DNA from: Lineus longissimus
Taxonomy: Eukaryota; Nemertea; Pilidiophora; Heteronemertea; Lineidae
DNA: 64,000 bases
Direction: 5' to 3'
Assembly (NCBI RefSeq): GCF_910592395.1
Contig: NC_088313.1
Location: forward strand, 11,696,937-11,760,936
This document shows, in pieces, positions 54,663-64,000 of the stretch. The notes under the pieces were generated by a model. That model was not told the DNA's origin. It saw only the letters and a program-made list of their open reading frames with translations, and ran no database searches. The position numbers and the translations under genes were made by a program. Numbering within the stretch: position 1 is the first letter of the stretch; each line of letters starts with the position of its first letter.

Positions 54663-57659
54663 CTACTCATCCATTTTGGATTTGATAATGCACGCTGCGG
54701 AATATACTATTCTCGAATTCCGTGAAGAACTACTAGCCTTAATCAGCATAGGCACTGAAAGACGCAATGGTTGGGTACAATAATAGGTTTTGGGTAAACG
54801 ATTTTGTCATGTAGAAATACACACAATGGTGCATGTATTTCACTTGTATTGTTACAATTTCAAACAATCATCCCATTATGGCCTCAACCTGAAAGCCTCA
54901 ACCAGCAAGATGACTTATCACAGCATTAATAATTTTGCAATTTTCTCTCCTGGTTTTCCGGATGACGATAGTCGGCTTCAGAAGAAAAAAAAAAGGTCGC
55001 GAGGACATGCTCACGTCCTTTTTTGGCCGTTGTGTGAATAGCGGATTTTTTCGAATTCAGTTTTTTTTATAAAAGGTTGGAACCTAACACAACTTGCATG
55101 TAAAACTAGTATGAAATTATTTTCTCTTGACGGGGGAATGTGTAATCCGTTGGTAATATAAATGTGCTATATTTAGCCTCGAATTACTAAATGTATATAT
55201 ACTAAAGGGTTCGCCCTGTATTCGTTCTTCATACTATGTTATATAGCTTGGTTGTATATGTTAAGGCGGGTGCCCAATTGTCGGGAGTGCCATTCTCACT
55301 CGTAGAATGAACTTTTGTCCATAATTGTAATTTTCCGATTCCCTATATTCATATGATACTCACGATGAACTCCGAGTTGCCGCCTGCTAAGGGTAACAAA
55401 ACAACACCATTTCATTCATTGATGATTGTGGTATTGTTGCTAGTTTGCAAAGTTAACCACAGACAATTAAATTGCATCTTCCTGTTATTGCTCAACCGCA
55501 TCGTAAAATTGAGCGTACTTGACGATGGTATTTGGGGGGGGGGTGGTTCTGTTTCAACCTGTTCGTATGCGTATCATGCACCAACCCCTAACTGCCAACT
55601 GTCGAAGCCTACCAGTGCAAGATTTAATAATCAAGGTTATCTATGTACGGCCTTTCAAAGTCATCTTTCCTTCAGGTAACCTTGGCTAAATTGATTTTTT
55701 TAACGAAAGTAAATAGTAAAATCGTTCATCTGCTATGTTAGTTTGATAGAGTATGTAGATTCGTTTATCAATAGCGTTCGAAAAATGAGGAATAAAATGT
55801 AATTTTCCAAATTTTCGTCAGCGGCGTCCTGTCTGTCATGTTCACGGATGTGAGACCCTACCTTAAACGAGGTAGGGTCAAGGCCTTGAATGCGGCGGCA
55901 TGATCCCCGCGTCCTAACTCCGTCAGTAGTCGCGACAGATATATGTCCGGAAGTTTGTATCCATCGGTACGATTAAGTTTGGCTCCCTTTGTTCTTATGT
56001 GGATAGCCTCCTCAACCTTTCTGTGCGCGTTGCACGGCTCATGATCGATTATTAAATGATTATTTAATGAAAGTGTTCAACGCCACTCACGAAGTGAAAC
56101 TGACAAGAGATCGTGCTGCTTTTCGCATTTGATGTGTTTCGCCACACTTAACCACGAACCATGTCGAATTGAACTGAAATTTCTTAACTGTCACTTCATC
56201 AATTCAGCAGCCAGGCAGTGTGCGATGGCGTGACCTCGGTGATGACGGTTCAAGGTCCTTTGAAATCGCCAGATAGTCTTCTGTGGTGAACTCGAAAAGA
56301 ATTCCCAAACGAAATGTGAATACACACAGTTCAATTTCAATTGATTAATTGTATCGTTTCGAGATAGAGGCGTATGGTTAAGGAAACGTTTTCGATTTGA
56401 ATTTAAAATCTTGATAAACGACTGGAATTGCAAACAATGCCCGTACATGTATTTACAAATTAATGCGGAGGTAGCGGAAAGAACACATTTGATATAATTA
56501 TATAATCGTGAAAAAGTAAGGGAATAAGCTATCAGCTATAATTCCCTTTTTGGTTTTTGCTTGTAAAACTGAGGCGGACTAGCAAACAAAACGCAACTGG
56601 GTGATGTATCAGTGACAGTGTTGTCGTCAAGTCAGGACTGTACAAACCCTGACACATTTTGTTGACCTGTGAACTCTGCCGCCATCGATCATACGTTTCA
56701 CAACTGTGGCGGAAGGAATGTCACGCAAGGCATTCAAGTTCACGATCGCTTTCATCACTCTCACCTTGACTCCAACACCATTTCCGCAGTTCGAAGACCA
56801 TTGTTGGCTGACGGAGTCGCTCAGTCGGAAACTCGCATACAGTTGTCACGTCTAGTGCGGTGGCCAACGAACGATGATATCAGTCATTAATCACCTCTTA
56901 TACCGATTGGTTTAGGGGAGTACTTCCGATATACTGTCACCTACTATAGCTTAAAGAAGATGGCAGGATTTGTGGCCATATTCATATTGGATGGTCGGTG
57001 TCACAGTGGGGTCGAAAAAGATATTTTCCAATTGAATATACGCACCACAGTTACAGTTTGCATAATAAAATTATTTCTTCTTCAGACCAAAAACCATTTG
57101 CATCGCTCTTCTTGACTCTCCCTGTTGAAGAAATGAGCTCTGTCATCGATTAAAATGTATCAATGGAACAACTTTAGCAATGGATTCACTCGTACTCATT
57201 AAAATGTATAGGAGTGACTGAAAAGAAATACGACCCAATACATTATGCAATACACAGCGCGCAGTTATCTATACATCGAGGTATCCAGAGATAGCGTATT
57301 CTGATGAAGTCGATCACTCAATCAATTCTCAAGCGAATATAGTGTGACACATGTACATGACAGTCTAGCTCATATTAATATCACCACCTATACACAAACA
57401 ACATCTCCCAAATTATGCACCTGTACTGAATATGAAGGTTTTCGATATAAGATATGACCCTCGTCCTTCTGAGTTGTATTAGCCAGTGCATTAGGGGAAC
57501 CCCCCCCCCCCCCTCCCATTGGACTCGCACTGCAATAAGTCCTTCTCATTTGCAAGAGCAAACTCCAACCGTGACCTTTGATTTTGATTCATCCTGACAT
57601 AACCAGTGGTTTCAAATCTCGATTTTTTGTATATGAGGTAGGAGTATAAAAAAACTGAT
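54663..57659. other. no gene seen
   Basis: Short frames without domains; C-run at 57500-57512. Nothing recognisable. Confidence 0.4.
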
Positions 57660-58012
57660 CTCAGGATGATTTTGATGCTAGTGCTAACCCCAACCATTAC
57701 CCGGTCCTAGCCAGTCCTTTTATGCTATAGCTAACCCCAATCATGAACCTTCCTTCTCATTTGCTGTAGCTAACTCCAACCATGACCGTTGATTTTGATG
57801 CTATTGCTAACCCCAAACATTATCCATCTTTTAATGCTATTGCTAACCCAAACCATGACCCTTCCTTTTCAAGCTCTCCTAATCATGAACGTTAACTTTG
57901 ATGCTGGTACTAAAACAAGCATAGTCAATCCTTTTTTTGCTATATCTAATCCCAAACCATGACTTTTGATTTTGATGCTTTTGCTAACCCCAACCTAATC
58001 ATGGCCCTTCCT
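57660..58012. repeat. degenerate tandem repeat, about 35-60 bp units
   Basis: Seven or so units built on TGATGCTATTGCTAACCCC, AACCATGACCCTTCC and TTTT, strongly diverged. Confidence 0.65.
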
Positions 58013-58214
58013 TTTTATCTTCATATGCACTGACAAAAGAAAAACATATTTTGGTGTCTATTCTCGGCCAAAAATATTTACGAAACTTGAAGGGCTAAAG
58101 ATGGGCACTTGAGTACAGTGGCCCATACAGGACATGCATTTATTTTTTTAAATATTTTTAAAAAACATTCTTTATACAATGCGATTTTTTTTAATGAATT
58201 ACAAACGCCGTCGA

Positions 58215-58312
58215 ATTTATTTATCACAGCCGGAAATATTATTCCCACTGCGGTTGAAAATGATTCCCACCGCGGTGGAAATTAATATTCACCGCGGTGG
58301 AAAATGTTTACA
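58215..58312. repeat. three tandem ACCGCGGT-type palindromes
   Basis: CCACTGCGGTTGAAAATGAT, then CCACCGCGGTGGAAATTAAT, then CACCGCGGTGGAAAATG: three units of about 25 bp, two containing the perfect palindrome CACCGCGGTG. Confidence 0.6.
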
Positions 58313-59299
58313 ACCACGATTGTGAGCAGAGCAACGGGATATGGGTCGACACATGCACAGGAAGCACGAGGAATTAGGAATCCTAAACGTCATAAATGTA
58401 ACTACAGGGGCAAAACGACCAACATTGACAGTAGGTGGGGCGAAATTTTACAGATATTTCAGAATAAATAATATTTAAATGCACCGAGGGTAGTTTACAG
58501 ATAAATTGACAAATGCTGAAAATTATCCACTCGTTGGTCAATGTTGTTTTTACTTTGTGTGGCGAAAAATCGGATGATGTCATCTTTTTCGTCACGTCTT
58601 GTCAAAGTTTTTTTCATTTTCACTCTCCGTCGCCGCCGGTACGTCTTGCTCCAGACTCTGCCGGTACTTCAGTTGGTAGCAGTGCAGTAGTATTTCATTG
58701 GTCTACCTCAAACATTTTCAGATTCATGGATTACATGGATTAGAGATTTTAGCATTATAATTTTGTTTAGATTTTCTATTCTTATATATACTACACATAA
58801 CCATTAGACTCACACCTCTTGTGTGAGTTATGATATATTTGCTAGTTAAAATATCAATGCGTATTTTTTACACTCTCAGCGGTTCAATTCTCACTCTCTG
58901 TTCTAAATCAGACGTGGTTAAGGGAATTGATACCTCACTGTTGGTATATCGGTTGTCTCACCAAAACCACTTGGGTGGAGCTGAAATGTTGGCCAAATAT
59001 ATCAAATTAAACAACGAAAATTGTGATTTTAAATGCTTTTTGACAGCTTCCACATCTTGCACCAACCCAAGCGGTTATGGTCGCTTAAGCGTAACCGCTG
59101 AATTCAAATCGAGGCTTCGTTTGCGCATAGCTCATTTACACTGCCAAATGCGGTTCGTTCGAAATCCAGATATTTTAGAATACTGCTATCAGAAACGATC
59201 AATAGTCTTTGCTCGAATCAAACGCTCGGCTCAAATCATCAGCAATCGCAAGTAGCGCTCATTGCGGCCTGTACACCATCACCAAACCAAACAATCTCT
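58313..59299. other. unrecognised 141-codon frame, otherwise empty
   Basis: 58830-59255 is an open plus-strand frame (LLVYRLSHQNHLGGAEMLAK in its middle) that I cannot relate to a family. Its 3' end merges into the repeat below, so it is more likely chance than a gene. Confidence 0.3.
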
Positions 59300-59448
59300 G
59301 TCGATAACTCATGGAAGATTGCTGTTGATACGGCATATTCAAATTAAGTATTCTCCCATTAGACTGCATAGCCTCGTGTTCTCTTCTGCCAACAGTGGGT
59401 GAAAGCTTCAATACCCTTTTGCTGGCATTTGGAAAAACTGAGATCGTG

Positions 59449-59483
<35 letters not shown>

Positions 59484-60190
59484 GGGGTTTATAGTGCCAG
59501 TATATCCACTAAAGTGATCAGTGACACTTTACATTATACCGAGCAAAAATATAGTTTTTTAAGTGACCCGCGAAGACAGGGGTGCTGGTCAGTGTCCGCA
59601 AGTTGATTGGCAGTCGGTTCTACAGATTGGGAGCGCGACGCAAGAAAAGGCTCTGTCTCCAAAGGTCACCAACCTAGCCCTTGGTTTGTCGAAAAGCAAA
59701 CCATCTGAAGATCTTAAAGTGCCTTTATCAACACACGCTTCTCAGGGCAGCAACATTTGGGCGTGGAACACAACCACCGAACCAAACTCTGCTTGATCAA
59801 ACTTTGTCGATAGCTTGCAAATTGTTATTGGTACGGATATTATTCACAATACACATGTAGTACTCTGATCTATAAGTAGATTTTAATGGGCGCTGCTTGT
59901 CTTCTGCCACCACTGGGCGAAAGCCTTACGTAGTTGCTGGCAACTGGAAGAATTAAGATGTAAATCAACACACAGTTCTGAAAAGCATCCATTTGAGCGT
60001 GTAACACAATCATCGAATCACCGAATCAAACGCTATAGTGCATCAATCTTTGCTATTGTGATTAGGGTACTGGATTATACGATTCCCACCGCGTCGTCTG
60101 CCTCGGGAAATTGGGTTTGGTGATCTCTTCTGCAACCAGCTGGTGAAACACTTTTACCCCATTAGCCGGAAATGAAGAATTAGTAGAGGG
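59300..60190. repeat. three diverged copies of a repeat
   Basis: CTTCTGCCAACAGTGGGTGA (59385), CTTCTGCCACCACTGGGCGA (59910) and CTTCTGCAACCAGCTGGTGA (60127) each head an AAGC/ACAC-TT..ACCC/ACGTAGTTGCTGGCA-like block, and similar sequence precedes each. A CAAT microsatellite of seven units lies at about 59451-59477. Confidence 0.5.
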
Positions 60191-60911
60191 GTTTAATTCA
60201 TTACCGCAGATCAAAGTAGTACTTTTTTTGTTTATAAAACATGAACTACGAATTAACACGATCGAGCATTTAGACATTGGTACCGTACGTCTGATACGTC
60301 CTTCCGTTTTCATATTCTATGACCAGGCCAGGCCAGGTGGTCCGGGGATTTTTTTTGGCAAACGTGTATTCTAAAGTGAACGATTTACTACACATAAACT
60401 ATGTGAATTGAATTTATGTTTAACTGTTGCCCGTGTTTTTAAACATTTTAGTTATACGTGTTAGTCCGTCACGCTCCCTGCCCACATAGCAGACTAAGAG
60501 GTACCTGGTGGCTTATCTAGGCCAGCTCATTGCTGATTCTATGTTTACTCTCCATCAATCCCTGATTTATTATAGATTGCTATTTCAAAAATAGATATTG
60601 AAAACAATCTAAGGTAGTCATAGTTGATCATGTTTTTGGAATAGCCCCAAGGTAATTGATAGAATTACTTCCCCACGGTAAATTGATAGAATTGATAGCG
60701 TATTAAATCGACCCTCTAATGGCTCCTAGTGGGCACGGTTTTTCTCAGTTGACAATGAGAACCTAAATGCATAATAGATGAAATCTTTGCCTCTCTCCGA
60801 CATTAAAGAAAACGCTTTACCCTGGGTACATGCTCGGAGAAGCAAATCTGCCTACAGTCCCCTTTTAAACGCTACAGAGGAGGTCTACTCTTCGCTCCTC
60901 CCAGAGCATAG
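60191..60911. other. no gene seen
   Basis: No supported feature. Confidence 0.3.
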
Positions 60912-62075
60912 CCGCTAACAACTTTCCCTCATCGTCTTCTCTCCCTGGCGATCTCCTTCCAGTACCGGCCAAGAGTGACCCATGGTCTTCATACTGATCA
61001 ATCTCGAGGTCTCGACAGCTGTTCCTCGGTCTTCCCTTTTTTCTCCTCCCCTGTGGCTTGACGTGTGATGCCGGATGGCGGTTTCCTTGGTGTATGCCCG
61101 ATCAAGCTCCAGCGTCGACGGAGAGTATCTTGATCTCAACTGGGTCCTCGTTTGCTCTTTTTCACAGGTCCTTGTTGTTACACGGTCTGGCCATTTGAGG
61201 TGAAAGATCCTAGTACGTAAGCAGCTGTTGATTAAGACTTGGATTTTCTTCATTGCCGTTCTGGTTGTTCGCCATGTCTCGGCATGAGCCATGCAACATT
61301 GCGGATTCCACATTCGATTTAAAAATCCCCAGCTTTATCTTGGCGGCGATCTTTCTCGAGTTCCAGATGGTTCTGAGGATGAGGAACATAGCTCGGGATT
61401 TCTGGATTCATATTTCGATATCCTCGTCTGTGTCTCCAAGTTGTATTGGTTCATGACACTTTCCTGGTAGACGAAGGAGTCAACCACCTCAATAGGTTTA
61501 TCTCTCAGCATGATGGGGTTTACGCTGGTTGTGTTTACTTCTAGTAGCTTGGTCTTGCCGCCATGGATGTTCTGGCCGATGGGTGTTAAAGTCAAGCATA
61601 GTTGTCTTATCCTGCATTTGCACTTGTTGTTGTGAGAGCAGCGCTAAATTATCTGCAAAATCAAGGTCATCCAGTTGGGTCCATAGGGTCCATTGGATAC
61701 CATTTCTTTTGCCTATGGTCGTTTGCCGCATCATCCAATCAATTGCGATTAGAAACATGAAAGGAGAGAGGATACATCTTGTCTAACTCCTGTCTTAAGG
61801 GGTAGCTTTATTTGGTTCCATGGATCACTTTGCACGTCATTCCATCATAAGTGTTCTGGATGAGTGTTACAAATTTCGCTGGTACCACGTATCAGAAGTT
61901 CCTGTCAAGGCTGTCGAAGGCCTTTTCATAGTCCACAAAGTTTATATAAAGACTACTGTTCCGCTCGATTGACTCTTCGATGATGATTCTCAGAGTGTCT
62001 ATTTGATCCATGCAAGATCAGTTTTGACGAAAATCTGCTTGCTCATATCCCTGAGTTTGGCAGGATAAATGAGAG
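60912..62075 (-). pseudogene. RTE-like LINE, decayed 3' half
   Basis: Minus strand, several frames. IDTLRIIIEESIERNSSLYI and NFVDYEKAFDSLDR (about 62010-61930) mark the first RT catalytic block. FLIAIDWMM and GIQWTLWTQLDDLDFADNLA (about 61750-61640) mark the second, with FADN where FADD is expected. HGGKTKLLEVNTTSVNPIML then VDSFVYQESVMN follow (to 61450). The C-terminal AETWRTTRTAMKKIQVLINS with CLRTRIFHLKWPD and a final MGHSWPVLEGDRQ run to 60915. Stops and frame changes are frequent. The order and wording fit the C-terminal half of an RTE-type LINE protein. The endonuclease half is absent. Confidence 0.85.
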
Positions 62076-63007
62076 ACCAATGAATCAAATGTATTCAGGG
62101 GGACCTCTCCCCCTCCCGGGTCGAAACGACTGACCATTGGACCTCACTTTTTTGGAATGAGGATGCTAGACCCCAAAATTCCAGTTTGGTCGCGCATCTG
62201 AGATCAATCAAATCTAAAGATTAAAACAATCCGACCAGTTCGTTGTGCTCAGAGCCATTGTACTCTTTGATTATCAAATACAGACTTTATTCATAATGTT
62301 CTTGGCTGCCTCGTCGGTAGTCTCGAAGACAGAACACCCGAAGACAAGGGGGCGACACAATTGTCACAGATGTCACACGCTGCAACCCAATGATAGTACT
62401 CTGCGTATGATGACACGCCCTGATCATGACAATGAATGTGATTTCATTCTCATAATGGTCGATGTATGCATCGGAGCTTACAATGTCATGACCTTAATGA
62501 GTTATTATTGCCTAGGCAATCATCAAGTAACACATGCTGATCTCCAATGATGATTTTGCAGGGTGATCATTTTGTGCATGGTTTGCGATTTTCAGCTGGG
62601 TTTAAAATCCGTTGTTTTTTCAATGATCTTGGTCTGTTAAGCTAAGGTTATATTACGCGGTCCTGCTAAAGACATTTTTGCATGTCACTAGGTGAATGTT
62701 TTCGTTTGGTCTATCTCACATCATTTTTGCAAGACTATACATTTTGCCTGTATCTAGGCGTGGCATTCATTCTATTGTCAACCCATGACGATACCACAAT
62801 AGCTAGAACACCACATGGACCAACTCGATAACACTCTGGTTGCAATTAATCCATGTACTAAAGTCAGGTAGTTACAAACAAGAGGCCCAAGGGCCTGGCG
62901 CTCAGCTGAAATGGATAGGTGAAGGCAAGGGTCAAGTGTGTGTCGGTACCGTTATTATGAGGCAACGAAGAAGATAAAGAGTTGGTTAACAAAATGAACT
63001 TTATTGG
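62076..63007. other. no gene seen
   Basis: ACAAGAGGCCCAAGGGCCT at about 62878-62896 resembles a phrase I associate with dispersed repeats in marine invertebrate genomes; this is memory only and not verified. No gene. Confidence 0.3.
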
Positions 63008-63090
63008 TGCGGCAGATATTTGATGCCTTTCGGCAGATATTGAAGCGCCTTGCGGCAGATATTTGTTGCCTTGCGGCAGATATTTGATAA
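63008..63090. repeat. 22-bp minisatellite
   Basis: Four copies of GCGGCAGATATTTG followed by ATGCCTT/AAGCGCCTT/TTGCCTT spacers. Confidence 0.8.
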
Positions 63091-64000
63091 CGCTCTCCAG
63101 GAATGGAAAGCAGTAAAACGAGTAAGCACACCTTACTCTGAATGTGGGAACAGCAAGTGCTTTCCTGGACTTGAAATGTGCCAACGACTCCTCTTGCAAT
63201 AACCAACAACAGTTAATCTGTAAAAAAAGAGAAGAGAAATTAACACTGACTGAATAAAAAAGGGTGACATAGACGGGGAAATGTACACCACCGGATACAG
63301 TCTGTGCTTGATCAGGCATCGGTCAGATGATATCCTGAACAAGGCATCTATGGAAGCAAATCCAGAAAGAGACTTAACCTTCGAAGGGCACACTTATTAC
63401 TCAGTGAAAAGTCAGTCCTGGGGGTTGTTTTCCAATTCAAAATAAAAGTGTAACCTCTTTAAATTAGTCTCACAGACTGAACCATAACACTCAACAGCCA
63501 ACCGTGCCCACATGATGTGAGCCGTGAGCGAGTGGTGTACTACATTTTGAAAATTGTCTATCATGTAACAGAACAGGATCTAGTGGACTTAATGATGAGG
63601 TACTATCAAATAAGGTGTCCATCAAATGAATCATGAGGGCCTGTTGAGTTATACTCTAAGCCTGCACAGCGCAGTGTACAGACAGTACAGGATTGCCAAC
63701 CAAAAACATGAGCATTGCTGCGTAAGGAAACTGCAGTGGAATTCATACTACGATGCCATAGGCCTAATGTGACTTTCAAAATAATTGTAAACAAACGTAA
63801 ATGGCGAGATTTGTTGACCGTCCCAAAATGGCCGACGGCGAATTCTCCGGTCGCTAGCGCAGTCCATAAACAAGCATCAATTTTACCAACTTTGGGTGCA
63901 AGCTTGGTCATAAAAGTTACAGAACTGTTAGAAATACATCTAAACAACATATATATACAGTTAAAAGTGCATAAAAATCCCGTTTCAACCTCCGGGCGCT
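63091..64000. other. no gene seen
   Basis: Frames up to 151 codons overlap the minisatellite or are unrelated; none shows a known domain. Confidence 0.35.

Noticed and set aside
56505-56560. Hairpin around AGGGAATAAGCTATC
   Set aside because: Short, imperfect arms; no sign that it is more than chance.
62864-63319. 151-codon minus-strand frame
   Set aside because: Runs through the 22-bp minisatellite; repeated residues come from the repeat.

Overview
This is eukaryotic, almost certainly invertebrate animal, DNA. There are no operons, coding density is very low, and microsatellites and C/G homopolymers are common. Fragments of several animal-type LINEs (Jockey/CR1/RTE-like) and pogo/Tigger-like DNA transposons are present, with introns flanked by GT..AG. 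The element mix suggests a marine invertebrate (amphioxus, hemichordate, echinoderm, brachiopod or mollusc), but that is inference and I cannot name a species. I see no convincing ordinary host gene. The window reads as a repeat-rich intergenic region in which mobile elements have landed inside one another.

Layout. 0-5 kb: a TIR element at the left edge, then a decayed pogo-like transposase on the minus strand (1.5-4.0 kb) whose acidic N-terminal region has expanded into a 36-bp minisatellite. 4.6-9.4 kb: a run of TIR and foldback elements. 10.2-12.0 kb: a degenerate ~180-bp tandem repeat split by a 999-bp TIR element with a TAA target duplication. 12.6-13.3 kb: a LINE reverse-transcriptase relic. 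13.3-22.4 kb: mostly featureless, with one 915-bp TIR element. 22.4-26.7 kb: a partial copy of the 5.5-kb element, then a 5'-truncated LINE with an open 1045-codon frame.

27.6-31.8 kb and 43.2-47.5 kb hold two near-identical 4.2-kb elements in opposite orientation. Each is bounded by TTAA and by matching TIRs. Each carries the same intact three-exon gene for a 197-residue Cys/His-rich protein, and I see no transposase in either. The second copy sits inside a palindromic CGACTTA/GTCCCCC array that was also hit by a 720-bp MITE. Between the two copies lie a perfect 50-bp-arm hairpin insertion with a related empty site 4.8 kb away, a second pogo-like transposase relic, a TTAA-flanked MITE carrying promoter-like motifs, and a LINE 3' end.

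47.6-64 kb: two more MITE/foldback elements with clear 6-bp target duplications (52.5 and 53.1 kb), several degenerate tandem repeats, and a decayed RTE-like LINE on the minus strand (60.9-62.1 kb). The only frames I would call potentially functional are the LINE ORF and the two copies of the three-exon gene.
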